A DNA stretch of 64,000 nucleotides from Lederbergia panacisoli. Its GTDB lineage: Bacteria > Bacillota > Bacilli > Bacillales > Bacillaceae_C. Within the stretch, counting starts at the first letter, position 1, and every line of letters begins with the position of its first letter. The translations under genes were made by a program, and so were the position numbers. Positions 17,588 to 27,289 of this stretch are shown here, piece after piece. Location: contig NZ_JANJGU010000002.1 of the NCBI RefSeq assembly GCF_024626525.1, forward strand, positions 372,001 through 436,000, read 5' to 3'. A model generated the notes under the pieces. That model made no database searches. It had not been told where the DNA came from and saw nothing but the letters and a program-made list of their open reading frames with translations.

Positions 17588-17950
17588 AGTTCCGTCCAGC
17601 TTCAGCACCTATCGACTAGCAAACTTCTTGCCCTTTTCGCTTGCATAGTCAACATCAGGTGAAATTTAAAGTGCCAATTTCACTAGCTTGTCTTGTCTAG
17701 CTGCAGTCGCCAGCCCCTCGAGGTCATAAACCAGCGTCAATAAAAGTTAAAATACAGACTTTTTTTGCCTTAGAACATTTGCTTTTCGAGGCTGATTAGG
17801 CGACTTCCGCTTTTCCAACCTCGCCGTGTTTCTTTATCGCAAGTCTTAGGCCGAAAAAGGAACGTCGACTAAAAACGCCACGTCCTGTGGCGACGTCGAC
17901 GGACCCACATCCTGTGGGCCTGTACGTCGATGGACAGGTGCTTACGCTTT
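17588..17950 (+). repeat. Dispersed intergenic element, copy 2 (long, composite)
   Basis: The ends match the 29384-29591 copy: CAGCTTCAGCACCTATCGAC at the left and GGGCCTGTACGTCGAT...GTGCTTACGCTTTT at the right. About 150 extra bases in the middle begin TCTAGCTGCAGTCGCCAGCC and end GGCGACTTCCGCTTTT. They look like a second, related element nested inside. The right part holds small palindromes around CGTCCTGTGGCGACG and CCCACATCCTGTGGG. The element abuts the spxH leader. Confidence 0.8.
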
Positions 17951-18033
17951 TGTTTTTGCAGTGCTATTTGTTTGAGTTATTATCCAGTGGTTGCTACAAT
18001 AAACATACTATTTTAGAAAAAGGAGCGATTCAT

Positions 18034-18132
18034 ATGGTTGGGAATCGTGTTAAGCCGTATGACGCATTTATTGCTAATAAACTAATAAAAACTTCAGGCA
18101 TATCAAAAGTCTTGGTGAATAGTTTTGAATAA
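18034..18132 (+). pseudogene. 32-residue frame upstream of spxH, possible remnant of truncated-globin gene yjbI
   Basis: An ATG at 18034 follows the good ribosome site AAAAAGGAG and encodes 32 residues before TAA; the last 8 bases overlap the spxH start. It contains KPYDAF and, later, SKVLVNSFE. These resemble the N-terminal helix of YjbI-type truncated globins (PYEA...SKLVDxFYE). In B. subtilis yjbI is the gene directly upstream of yjbH (spxH). The heme-binding part is absent. I infer a remnant kept because it couples translation to spxH. A short leader peptide unrelated to globin is the alternative. Confidence 0.4.
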
Positions 18133-18955
18133 ACAACGTTCAGCAAATAAACGTAACACGCATTATATGGACAATAAGCCCATGGAAATTTATTTGTTTA
18201 TCGATCCTTTTTGTTCGGAATGCTGGTCACTTTCACCTATTATCAATAAGCTCCAAATTGAGTACGGGGATTATTTCACACTGAAATATGTATTATCAGG
18301 AAATCTCGCAATATGGAATAAAAAAGTTGGAAAACTAAGCGAAAAGAAAAATGACCAGCAACTTAAGAACCCACAAAATTTCTGTACACCTCATTTAGCT
18401 GCTATTAGCATTAAAGCAGCGGAACTACAGGGGAAAAGAGCTGGGATTCGATTTATTCGCAGGCTGCAGGAATTACTTTTTGTAGAAAATGCTGATATTA
18501 CAGATATAAATGTAATTCAGCAATGTGCAAAATATGTAGGGATAGATTTAGAGGAATTTATAAGTGATGTTTATTCTTACAGTTCAGCAAAAGCTTTTCA
18601 ATGCGACTTAAAGATTTCCTCCGAAATGGAAATTAGTGAAATGCCCGCAATGGTATTTTTCAACGAGAATATCGAGGATGAAGGCTTAAAAATTACCGGT
18701 TTATACTCTTATGATATTTACGTCCAACTTTTAACAGAAATGTTGGAGCGGCATCCTAAACCAGCGGAAAAACCCCCTTTAGAGCTTTTTTTGTCCGCTC
18801 ATCCAATCGTAGCATCAAAGGATCTAGCAATGATTTATGATCTACCCGTCCAACAAATAGAAAAGCAATTGAAGAAGTTGCAATTGCAACAAAAAGTTCA
18901 AAAAATTGATGCGAAAAATGGCCCCTTTTGGAAATATACATCAGGTGGTTTATAG
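18125..18955 (+). CDS. spxH: ClpXP adaptor SpxH (YjbH), DsbA/thioredoxin-fold
   Basis: A 276-residue protein of the DsbA-like thioredoxin superfamily. It binds the regulator Spx and speeds its destruction by ClpXP. The CxxC motif is Cys30-Ser-Glu-Cys33 in IDPFCSECWSLSP. A helical middle with KAAELQGKRAG and an acidic/hydrophobic C-terminal region match B. subtilis YjbH; the His/Cys-rich N-terminal tail of that protein is shorter here. I use the TTG at 18125 with GGTGA 6 bases upstream; an internal ATG at 18167 has no ribosome site. Its target SpxA is encoded at 23670-24065. A terminator follows at 18965-18993. Confidence 0.9.
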   Translation: MNKQRSANKRNTHYMDNKPMEIYLFIDPFCSECWSLSPIINKLQIEYGDYFTLKYVLSGNLAIWNKKVGKLSEKKNDQQLKNPQNFCTPHLAAISIKAAELQGKRAGIRFIRRLQELLFVENADITDINVIQQCAKYVGIDLEEFISDVYSYSSAKAFQCDLKISSEMEISEMPAMVFFNENIEDEGLKITGLYSYDIYVQLLTEMLERHPKPAEKPPLELFLSAHPIVASKDLAMIYDLPVQQIEKQLKKLQLQQKVQKIDAKNGPFWKYTSGGL

Positions 18956-18964
18956 ATTGTCTAA

Positions 18965-18993
18965 ATGCCAGGTTCTTTACCTGGTATTTTTTT
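18965..18993 (+). terminator. Terminator after spxH
   Basis: Arms ATGCCAGG and CCTGGTAT with a 7-base loop, one G-T pair, followed by T7. Confidence 0.75.
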
Positions 18994-19071
18994 GATTCCA
19001 TTAGAAAGAGAATTTTATATTTATCGCTTGCATATACGTTAATAAATACTATGAGAATGGAGACGGGGACC

Positions 19072-19251
19072 TTGAGAAAAATTATCATATTCTTGATGGT
19101 TGCTATTATCATTGTCTGCTTTTTCTTTAATATTCTTGGCTTATTGAATTTAATTCCAATATATATCACTTCCCCTTTACTTTTTTTAGCATTGCTTGTA
19201 TTATTGACGTTTTTAAATAGCAGAAACAAATTCCGAGGATTCAATAAGTAA
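19072..19251 (+). CDS. Small membrane protein, 59 residues
   Basis: A short protein made of two hydrophobic segments (IIIFLMVAIIIVCFFF and SPLLFLALLVLLTFL) with a basic end (NSRNKFRGFNK), so a two-helix hairpin in the membrane is likely. I place the start at the TTG at 19072 with GGAG 9 bases upstream. An in-frame ATG at 19051 would add seven residues but has no ribosome site. B. subtilis has a small unrelated-looking gene (yizD) at this position. No function can be given. Confidence 0.55.
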   Translation: MRKIIIFLMVAIIIVCFFFNILGLLNLIPIYITSPLLFLALLVLLTFLNSRNKFRGFNK

Positions 19252-19283
19252 AGCTGCTCCTTATATAAAGAGAGCAGCTTTTT
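19251..19283. terminator. Bidirectional terminator before pepF
   Basis: Perfect arms AAGCTGCTC (19251-19259) and GAGCAGCTT (19272-19280), with T-rich flanks on both sides, between convergent genes. Confidence 0.8.
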
Positions 19284-19292
19284 GTTTCCTTT

Positions 19293-21113
19293 TTATTCAG
19301 CTAATAATTGCTCCATTTCAGCAAGCTTTTCTTCAAATACTTTACATGCTGCTTCGATTGGGGCCGCAGTCGTCATATCGACTCCCGCTTTTTTCAATAC
19401 TTCGATTGGATAATCAGAGCTTCCTGCTTTTAAGAATTCCAAATACCTAGTAACAGCAGATTCTCCTTCTTCAAGAATCTGACTGGATAAGGCAGCAGCC
19501 GCACTGAAGCCTGTCGCATATTGATATACGTAGTAATTGTAATAGAAATGAGGGATTCTAGACCATTCTAATCCAATTTCCTCGTCGATATGAATGTCTT
19601 CTTCGCCAAAGTACTTTTTATTTAATGCATAATATTCCTTCGTCAGCATATCAGCAGTTAAAGCTTCGCCATTTTGAGCTTTTTGATGGATGAGATGTTC
19701 AAATTCGGCGAACATGGTTTGACGGAAGACAGTACCACGGAATCCTTCTAAATAGTGATTAAGCAAATAGAGCTGTTCCTGCTTATCGTCTGTCCGTTTC
19801 AGCATATAGTCGCCGAGCAACGCCTCATTGCACGTAGATGCTACTTCCGCTACAAAAATAGAATAATCTCCATATGGGTATGGTTGTGTTTTTCTTGTAT
19901 AGTAGCTATGGACACTATGGCCAAATTCATGGGCAAGTGTATATAAATTATTCACATTGTCTTGCCAATTCATTAGAATATACGGATTTGTACCGTAAGC
20001 ACCTGATGAATAGGCACCACTGCGTTTCCCTTTATTTTCAAATACGTCTACCCAGCGATTCTCGAAACCTTCTTTTAGAATATAGGCATACTCTTCGCCA
20101 AGCGGAGCAAGACCGTCAATAACCAATTGTTTTGCTTCATCGTAAGGTATATCCATTTTTACATCTTTTACTAAAGGCGTATAAAGATCATACATATGTA
20201 GCTGATCGACACCAAGTACTTTTTTGCGCAGTTTCACATAGCGATGCAATAAATGTAAGTTCTTATTGATCGTATTGACTAAATTATCATACACACTTTC
20301 CGGAATATTATTAGCCGATAGTGCAGCATGCCTTGCAGATTCATAATTTCGGGCTTTCGCATAAAAATTATCTTTCTTTACTGCACCACTCAATGTACTT
20401 GAAAATGTATTACTGAACTTTCCGTACGTTTCGTATACCTTTTTGAAAGCTTCTTCACGAACCCTGCGATTGGAGCTTTCCAAAAAGCGAATATAGTTTC
20501 CGTGGGAGATTTGGACCTCTTGTCCTTCCTCATCTTTAATTACCGGAAACTCCAAATCGGCATTATTCAACATTCCAAAAGTAGTACTAGAAGCCCCTAG
20601 CACCTCAGATGCTTGAGCAAGTAAAGCCTCTTGTTCAGCCGTTAATACATGGCCTCTTTGCAGATTGATTTCTTCCAAAGCTTTTTTGTATAATTGAAGA
20701 TCTTTATTTTCATCTAAAAACTGAGCAATTTTACTTTCGTCCATATCTAAAATTTCCGGTACAATGTAAGAAAATTCACTTGCTAAAACAGAATAAAGAC
20801 TTTCTGCCCGCGCATTGAATCCTTGATAATGAGAATCCCCAGTATCTTGATCATAACGCATATGTGCATATGTATAGAGTTTTCCCATCCGCTCCGATAC
20901 TTTAGACTGGAACTCAAGAGCTTCAAATAATTGATCAGCACTTTCACTCAGCTTGCCTTTAAATTGACCAGCTTCTTTTAACATTTCTTTTATATCATCA
21001 TATTCTTTTTCCCAAGAATCATCTGATGAGAAAATATCTTCCAGTCTCCATGTCATTTCCTCGTTTATTTCAGAACGAGAAGGAAGTGTTTTTACTACAG
21101 TTTCATTGGCCAT
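19293..21113 (-). CDS. pepF: Oligoendopeptidase F
   Basis: A 606-residue cytosolic zinc metallopeptidase of family M3B that cleaves peptides of about 7-17 residues. The zinc motif is HEFGH in LAHEFGHSVHSYY, and the third ligand region is FVAEVASTCNEALL. The long helical N-terminal lobe (about residues 110-200) carries the PepF/M3 N-domain. I choose the second ATG (21113, GGAGG 6 bases upstream) because the first ATG touches the ribosome site. Position between spxH and coiA matches B. subtilis yjbG. Confidence 0.94.
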   Translation of the reverse strand: MANETVVKTLPSRSEINEEMTWRLEDIFSSDDSWEKEYDDIKEMLKEAGQFKGKLSESADQLFEALEFQSKVSERMGKLYTYAHMRYDQDTGDSHYQGFNARAESLYSVLASEFSYIVPEILDMDESKIAQFLDENKDLQLYKKALEEINLQRGHVLTAEQEALLAQASEVLGASSTTFGMLNNADLEFPVIKDEEGQEVQISHGNYIRFLESSNRRVREEAFKKVYETYGKFSNTFSSTLSGAVKKDNFYAKARNYESARHAALSANNIPESVYDNLVNTINKNLHLLHRYVKLRKKVLGVDQLHMYDLYTPLVKDVKMDIPYDEAKQLVIDGLAPLGEEYAYILKEGFENRWVDVFENKGKRSGAYSSGAYGTNPYILMNWQDNVNNLYTLAHEFGHSVHSYYTRKTQPYPYGDYSIFVAEVASTCNEALLGDYMLKRTDDKQEQLYLLNHYLEGFRGTVFRQTMFAEFEHLIHQKAQNGEALTADMLTKEYYALNKKYFGEEDIHIDEEIGLEWSRIPHFYYNYYVYQYATGFSAAAALSSQILEEGESAVTRYLEFLKAGSSDYPIEVLKKAGVDMTTAAPIEAACKVFEEKLAEMEQLLAE

Positions 21114-21181
21114 TGCCATCCTCCATTCATTTTTAACTATATTTCTTTCGTAAATCGAAAGGTAAGCACTTAATACATATT

Positions 21182-22438
21182 CTACTTAATTTTGGTGAAT
21201 CCTGCTAGACCTTCAAAAAAGAAACAAGATTCATCTATTTTCGCTAGACTTGAGTTCCTATCGTTTATTTTCCGAAAAATTGCTTCCTCCCACTGCATTC
21301 CCTCTTCTATTGACATTGGAATTTTGACTTGTTTATTCATCTTAAATAAGTCTTCGCCTAATTTCGTGAAATATTCCATTTCTGTTAAAAGCGAAAAATA
21401 ATTCTCGACAGCATTCCTCCATGTAATTTCACGATCCAAGGGGAAAAATCTAGGGTTTATGAATCCTGATTTTATCCCCGCTTCCATCTTTTGATTAATA
21501 TATTTCAATGATACACGGGTACCAATTTGTAGTTTACTTAAACATTCTTGAAAAATTAAAAACTGCCATTCAAGTGGATGGGAATAGAAGCATTCCATAT
21601 GAGGGACTGGAAGCCCACAAATAGGCGGCAGCAAAAATGGATTGTTTCCAGATGAATAAATTGTTTTAAGGAAGTGATCATGAACGAGGTTTCCGTATTG
21701 TACTTTATTTTGAAGCCATTTTCTTTTATGCTGCAGCCATGTTAAATGCTTCATTCTTGTTTTTGAAATTGGAAAATGTAGTGGAAGAGTCGCAGTACTT
21801 ATTGTACGGGATGTTAATGTAGCAGAAACTATTTTGGAGCTAATCGAGGTAATTTGGGATAGGAGGTAAAATCTCATGCTTTCTGAATCAAAACTCAATA
21901 AATGGTGGCCATATCCTTTCTTTTGCCTAATCATTGACCAGTGAAAATCCGATAGACTAAAAAGACCCTTTTGCATTTTTTGGTATGGCTTTCCCCCCAT
22001 AATCCATAATGGAACAATACCTATACTTTTGTACCCTTTTGTCCTCTCTTCCAATAAACTTCTTGCTAAAGGAGAACATTGATATTCAATCGCATAAGAA
22101 TGTGAATAAGTTTGTACGAAAAGATCAGCACGCTGTTTAATGTCTGGGAAATAATGCTCTATCGTAACTGAGAGGCCTTGCTGCGTAAGAAAGTTGTACA
22201 AATATTTTTTTCCTTGCAAATGCTGGATGCTTTCTGGCTCGCTTTGAGAGGTTGTACATAATGAATGTTTCCTATGAGAAAAATGAGGAATACGGATTTC
22301 ACCTGCCTTAAGAATTAGGGGCTCATGGCATTGAGGACAAAAATAAACGTTGCTTCGTAATCGTTCTAATAACTCTTTGTTGTAAAAAGAGTGAACAAGC
22401 GTAATATACTTCCCGTCTTGATTGAGGGCTGTTAACAA
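21182..22438 (-). CDS. coiA: Competence protein CoiA family
   Basis: A 418-residue protein of the CoiA family, needed for processing of incoming DNA in competent cells. An N-terminal Cys-pair zinc element (CPQCHEPLILKAG, then FSHRKHSLC) precedes a PD-(D/E)XK-like nuclease core seen as ADLFV, AIEYQCSPLARSLLEER and Y-IGIVPLWIMG. The TTG start at 22438 has AAGGAAGTGG upstream. It is next to mecA and pepF as in B. subtilis yjbF. Confidence 0.87.
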   Translation of the reverse strand: MLTALNQDGKYITLVHSFYNKELLERLRSNVYFCPQCHEPLILKAGEIRIPHFSHRKHSLCTTSQSEPESIQHLQGKKYLYNFLTQQGLSVTIEHYFPDIKQRADLFVQTYSHSYAIEYQCSPLARSLLEERTKGYKSIGIVPLWIMGGKPYQKMQKGLFSLSDFHWSMIRQKKGYGHHLLSFDSESMRFYLLSQITSISSKIVSATLTSRTISTATLPLHFPISKTRMKHLTWLQHKRKWLQNKVQYGNLVHDHFLKTIYSSGNNPFLLPPICGLPVPHMECFYSHPLEWQFLIFQECLSKLQIGTRVSLKYINQKMEAGIKSGFINPRFFPLDREITWRNAVENYFSLLTEMEYFTKLGEDLFKMNKQVKIPMSIEEGMQWEEAIFRKINDRNSSLAKIDESCFFFEGLAGFTKIK

Positions 22439-22502
22439 TTTACCACTTCCTTTCAAAATACTACTTCTACATGTCTCTGTAAAAAACCTTTATTTAATGA
22501 GA

Positions 22503-22547
22503 AACAAAAAAAGACTGATTCCATGATAATGAAATCAGCCGTCTTAT
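22503..22547 (-). terminator. Terminator after mecA
   Basis: On the minus strand the hairpin uses CTGATTTC and GGAATCAG with an outer AAGAC/GTCTT pairing that has a GG bulge. A T7 run follows. It overlaps the last codon of mecA. Confidence 0.65.
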
Positions 22548-23206
22548 TGGAAATATTGACGAAGTGTACTAAAAACATCAAGATCAATGATGTTTTTACC
22601 ATATTCAGCAATTCGATGAATAGTGTAATTGCTTTCTGTGCCATATTCAAGGAGAATACTCAAGGCATCTTCAATTTGTTCTTCATCAAATACATCCTCT
22701 GGGAATTTTACATATAGATAATAATTGTTTTCATAAGAAAAAAGTTTTGTTTCCATTTCGGCAACATCGTGCACTTTGGAAAGCGCCAATAAATGCTCAA
22801 AATCCTTAAATAAAAGAACAAATTCAAGCTCTGCCTCATCATCTGCTTTTTCTTCATAATGCTTAATGTGAAAATGCTGATCTAAAAATTCTTCTATTTT
22901 ATCATTAACGTGCATGTCACCTTTATCTGTTGGGATAGGAAGCTCTAATTTTTGTCCATCCTTTGACAGCTGTGCTTTTGTCACGATAACTTCCAGCCCT
23001 TTGTCCAATGCCTGTATTTGAATCCAAAGAGGCCCATCCGGTACAAAATCATCTTCTTGATGAATTTCGTCCATCATTTCCCAAAATAGTTCTTCGCCTC
23101 TTTCGCGATTGTACCAAATTTCTTCCCGATCAAAGCCTCGTTCTTCTATATCAACATATGAAATGTAAAACTTTACTGTGTGCTCGTTAATACGTTCAAT
23201 TTCCAT
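22544..23206 (-). CDS. mecA: Adaptor protein MecA
   Basis: A 220-residue adaptor that delivers substrates such as ComK and ComS to ClpCP. The N-terminal substrate-binding domain (MEIERINEHTVKFYISYVD) is followed by an acidic linker and the ClpC-binding C-terminal domain ending VFSTLRQYF. There are no cysteines and the protein is strongly acidic, as in relatives. The ATG is preceded by GGGAGAG. SpxA and CoiA nearby belong to the same competence/proteolysis network. Confidence 0.95.
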   Translation of the reverse strand: MEIERINEHTVKFYISYVDIEERGFDREEIWYNRERGEELFWEMMDEIHQEDDFVPDGPLWIQIQALDKGLEVIVTKAQLSKDGQKLELPIPTDKGDMHVNDKIEEFLDQHFHIKHYEEKADDEAELEFVLLFKDFEHLLALSKVHDVAEMETKLFSYENNYYLYVKFPEDVFDEEQIEDALSILLEYGTESNYTIHRIAEYGKNIIDLDVFSTLRQYFQ

Positions 23207-23514
23207 ACATCAACTCTCCCTTCTATTATTGGGTGGTGAAGGGATCATCATCCCGTACTCAAAGTACTTAGTGCCTTTCTCCTTGTACTCATATTTTATG
23301 ATAAGTTTAGCTAAATTGGAAACAAAAGATATTCCCAATTATAAAATAGTCATATGCCCAATGACTTTTATTAATGTTTCGATTATTTTATATGACATAC
23401 ACATTAAAATCAAGCCAATTTTCTAAATTTTTATAAGAAAAACATAGGTGCCTCGCCTATAGACATACGTAAAAACTGTAGTGATTTTTACTAAGATAAA
23501 GAAAACATAAACAG

Positions 23515-23597
23515 TCAGATGGGATAAATCTGATGTTGACTACTCAAAAGAGAAGGCATGACAGTTCGCTAGGCGATAGGCGACGAAGCTGGACATA
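23515..23597 (-). repeat. Dispersed intergenic element, partial copy 3
   Basis: This is the tail of the element seen at 15895-16108. GATGTTGACT-CTCAA, AGATCATGA/AGGCATGA and GCTAG-CGAT-GGCG blocks are shared. The front half (TTTTTAGTCGACG block) is missing. Confidence 0.55.
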
Positions 23598-23599
23598 GT

Positions 23600-23640
23600 A
23601 AAAAGGCTGTCCCTGTGCCTTAACGGCCTTAGGAACAGCC
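23600..23640 (-). terminator. Terminator after spxA
   Basis: Minus-strand arms GGCTGTTCC (23640-23632) and GGGACAGCC (23613-23605), with an inner AAGGC/GCCTT pairing in the loop, then T5. Confidence 0.8.
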
Positions 23641-23669
23641 ACTTTTCCATATAAGTATATATGCAGGGC

Positions 23670-24065
23670 TTAATTTACCATTTTCTGTGCTTCGCGCAAC
23701 TGATATGTTCTTACCTTCCTAGGAAGGAATCGTCTAATTTCATCTTCATTGTATCCGACTTGAAGTCGTTTTTCATCCAAAATAATCGGTCTTCTTAAAA
23801 GTCCAGGGTTTTTTTGGATTAGATCATATAATTGTTGAAGTGGAAGGGAATCCAAATCAATATTTAGCTTTTGGAAAATCTTTGAACGCGTTGAGATGAT
23901 TTCGTCTGTCCCATCCTCTGTCATTCTTAAGATTTCCTTAATTTCTTCCAAGCTAAGTGGTTCTGAGAAAATATTTCTCTCTTTATATGGAATGCTTTGT
24001 TCCTCGAGCCAGATTCTTGCTTTTCTACACGATGTGCAACTTGGTGATGTGTACAATGTTACCAT
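23670..24065 (-). CDS. spxA: Transcriptional regulator SpxA
   Basis: A 131-residue ArsC-family regulator that binds the RNA polymerase alpha C-terminal domain under disulfide stress. The redox switch is CTSC at Cys10-Cys13. The RNAP-contact region with [10 protein letters not shown] and the C-terminal [24 protein letters not shown] stretch are intact. The ATG at 24065 matches the B. subtilis Spx start exactly; GGAG is 13 bases upstream, a wider gap than usual. Its adaptor SpxH is encoded at 18125-18955. Confidence 0.96.
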   Translation of the reverse strand: MVTLYTSPSCTSCRKARIWLEEQSIPYKERNIFSEPLSLEEIKEILRMTEDGTDEIISTRSKIFQKLNIDLDSLPLQQLYDLIQKNPGLLRRPIILDEKRLQVGYNEDEIRRFLPRKVRTYQLREAQKMVN

Positions 24066-24077
24066 AATACAAATCAC

Positions 24078-24734
24078 ACTCCTTTTTTAAGAATTAAATT
24101 CTTTATAAAAGTGCCTCTTATATAACAGAATTTAGAATCATGTTTCAATATTTATCGATTTTTGTTGGTTTCCATTCTAAAAAAATGATTATATAGAAAC
24201 AACCCTTCTAATGTATTATACACTATTCCAAGCAGATTGAATAGGTTTTTTAAGGAATTTCTAAATCTGTTACTATGAAAATTGCAATGCTGTTATAGTC
24301 CCTTTTTTGTATATTTTTTTATACCACCGCCGAACAAGCTTTAAACAAAAATATGAATTCTTTTTTTGTTTTTTCTTTAACTTCCTCGTTTTATCGTTCC
24401 CAAAAAAGGAAAAAAAATGCCGAAATGAATTCGAGGACTTTGAAATAGTTCTTTTTCTGTGGTTTCTGTCTCGATCGAATTCGAATTGAGACTCAAAAAC
24501 TATTTTCTCGTCATTTCAGTCCCAATTGGCATGAGTCGAGACTCAAAAATGTTTTCACATCATTTCAGTCTCGATAGGATTCAAATCAAGACACAAATGT
24601 AGTATTTCAGTCCCTCGCCCCAAAGCGCTGAGAAAGGTTCCCGCACCTCCCGCGAAAAGCAAAGCGCCTTGAGCACAAATCAACAACCAGGTTTAAATAG
24701 AGGAGATTTTATCAGTACTTTTATTAATTCAGCA
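24078..24734. other. Long AT-rich intergenic region with a repeat block
   Basis: About 650 bases between spxA and the GHL-type protein gene. I see no convincing gene. The part at 24488-24615 holds three diverged ~50 bp units described separately. In B. subtilis the opp operon occupies this interval. Confidence 0.6.
24488..24615. repeat. Three diverged tandem units of about 50 bp (related to the 57.2 kb array)
   Basis: GAGACTCAAAA starts at 24488 and 24538, and AAGACACAAAT at 24588, a 50-base period. Each unit also has CATTTCAGTC followed by C or T. Sequence and period agree with the seven-unit array at 57213-57580, although units here are more diverged. Confidence 0.7.
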
Positions 24735-25946
24735 TTACTTTTTATCTGGGATATAATTTACATTTGGTGAATATTTATTTCCAGCATTCCAAAGTAAATA
24801 TTCTTTAATGCCTTCGTCGTTTAATGCTTTAATTTGTGCCTCTACTTGTTCTTTTCCGTAAACTTGATAATTTCCAGCACCTAAATAGGATGCGGTGAAA
24901 TCTTGAATCCACGGACGAGAAACCGGAGGGTTTTTCAATTCCCTTAATTTAGCATTTTCTAATTTCGCATATTCACGTACGAGCTTATATGGTTCCAAAT
25001 CGGGTTTGGCGATACCAAAATAGGATGTCCAATGACTTGGATAGATCATGGAAGAAATAACATCTACATTTTCCGATATTTTGGAGAAGTTTTGTCCGAT
25101 TCCAGGAGCTTCTGGTAAGGTAGCGGTGTAGCCAAAAATATCAACAGATACTTTTACTCCGTACTTTGCCAATTTCTCTCTAGCGTATGCCACAAAATCT
25201 GTAACAGCGTGAACACGTTTCTGAACATTGTCTGTTTTTGTATCTTTATATTCACCAAGTCCATATTTCAACTCGGTATCTCGATTTTCAAACCCTTCTG
25301 GAAAGCGAACATAATCAAATTGAATTTCTTGAAAACCTAGTTTTGCTGCTTCAATCGCAATATCAACGTTATAATCCCATACTTCTTTTAAAAATGGGTT
25401 GACAAAAGATTCACCTCTCCCGTTTACCCATATCTTTTTACCATCTTTAAAGGATAGATCTGGTCTCGTTTTTGGCAATGTAGAGTCTTTAAAAACTACT
25501 ATTCTAGCGATTGGATATATCTGTTTTTCCTCCAATACATCCAGCATTTCTTTTGGATCATGAATATAATTCTGTCCAAGATGAGCGAATGGGGAATCTT
25601 TTGGAAGTTTATATGTAATTTGACCCCAATCGTCCTTCACATCGATAACCATTGCATTTAGTTCCGTGGAATCTATTAAATTCACTAAATCATTAAACCT
25701 ACTCCCACCCGCGGAGTGGCCAGTCACATAAATTCCTCTAACTGCATCAGGATATTCGAAATTGCGTCCAGAATTAAATACAAAACGGGGAAGATCGTCA
25801 GCCAAAACCTTTTTTTCAACAGATAACTGTCTAGCAACATGAGTATGTACTTCTTTAATATCTTCTGCAAAAGCAGCTCTCGAAGGAAGCTGCCATAATA
25901 ACGAAGCTGCAAGTCCCGCAACCGTCATTACTTTTAACCATTTCAA
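24735..25946 (-). CDS. Secreted putative glycoside hydrolase (DUF4015/GHL family)
   Basis: A 403-residue exported protein. The N-terminus is a signal peptide (MKWLKVMTVAGLAASLLWQL then a likely cut after AFA). The rest, from about residue 65, is a TIM-barrel-like domain of the putative glycoside hydrolase family formerly called DUF4015. Landmarks are VRGIYVTGHSAGG, MVIDVKDDWG, ARIVVFKD and the acidic strand IQFDYVRFPEG, which probably carries catalytic residues. The substrate is not known; cell-wall glycans are a guess. It is a single gene on the minus strand. Confidence 0.85.
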   Translation of the reverse strand: MKWLKVMTVAGLAASLLWQLPSRAAFAEDIKEVHTHVARQLSVEKKVLADDLPRFVFNSGRNFEYPDAVRGIYVTGHSAGGSRFNDLVNLIDSTELNAMVIDVKDDWGQITYKLPKDSPFAHLGQNYIHDPKEMLDVLEEKQIYPIARIVVFKDSTLPKTRPDLSFKDGKKIWVNGRGESFVNPFLKEVWDYNVDIAIEAAKLGFQEIQFDYVRFPEGFENRDTELKYGLGEYKDTKTDNVQKRVHAVTDFVAYAREKLAKYGVKVSVDIFGYTATLPEAPGIGQNFSKISENVDVISSMIYPSHWTSYFGIAKPDLEPYKLVREYAKLENAKLRELKNPPVSRPWIQDFTASYLGAGNYQVYGKEQVEAQIKALNDEGIKEYLLWNAGNKYSPNVNYIPDKK

Positions 25947-26147
25947 CGTATCTCTCTCCCTTTTGCGGATCTTGTCATTATTTGAGATTTTTTGTCCTAT
26001 TCTATTTTAACAAGGATTAATACGAATTGATAATGTTTTCTTGTATGTTATTTAATTAAATCCCAAGTTGATTCTTTCGTCCCGGCTTGATTGTCATATT
26101 TTGTGAGGTTATAATTAATAAAAAGGATTTTCTTAAGTTTGTATCAT

Positions 26148-26177
26148 TCATCCTAATTTTTGGACGGATGGTTTTTT
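26148..26177 (+). promoter_or_regulatory. Possible terminator/attenuator hairpin in the trpS leader
   Basis: TCATCC (26148-26153) can pair with GGATGG (26166-26171) and is followed by T6, just 4 bases before the ribosome site region of trpS. The stem is short, so it may be chance. No T-box (AGGGTGGNACCGCG) is seen. Confidence 0.3.
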
Positions 26178-26197
26178 ATATTGAGGAGGCTTCTTAA

Positions 26198-27187
<990 letters not shown>

Positions 27188-27193
27188 ATAATA

Positions 27194-27228
27194 TAAAGAG
27201 CCAATCTCAATTCTGAGCATGGCTCTTT
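27194..27228 (+). terminator. Terminator after trpS
   Basis: Arms AAAGAGCCA and TGGCTCTTT with an inner CTCA/TGAG pairing, followed by T-rich sequence. Confidence 0.8.
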
Positions 27229-27289
27229 TGCTTTTTTCAAAAAGAATAGGGATAAGTATAAGTTTTTATATTTTTTGAAATTAGCCTTT

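Larger units (their letters stand above)
23207..23669. other. Intergenic region between mecA and spxA
   Basis: 463 bases without a convincing gene. The left half is AT-rich. At about 23515-23597 there is a partial copy of the dispersed element (CTCAAAAGAGAAGGCATGACAGT..GCTAGGCGATAGGCGACGAAGCTGG, broken here for length). The spxA terminator lies at 23605-23640. Confidence 0.6.

Noticed and set aside
17887-18132. 81-residue open frame beginning inside the dispersed element
   Set aside because: Its first half lies in the repeat and has no ribosome site. Only the internal ATG at 18034 has one.
24307-24489. 60-residue plus-strand frame upstream of the repeat block
   Set aside because: It is made of Phe/Leu/Lys codons from AT-rich sequence and has no ribosome site.
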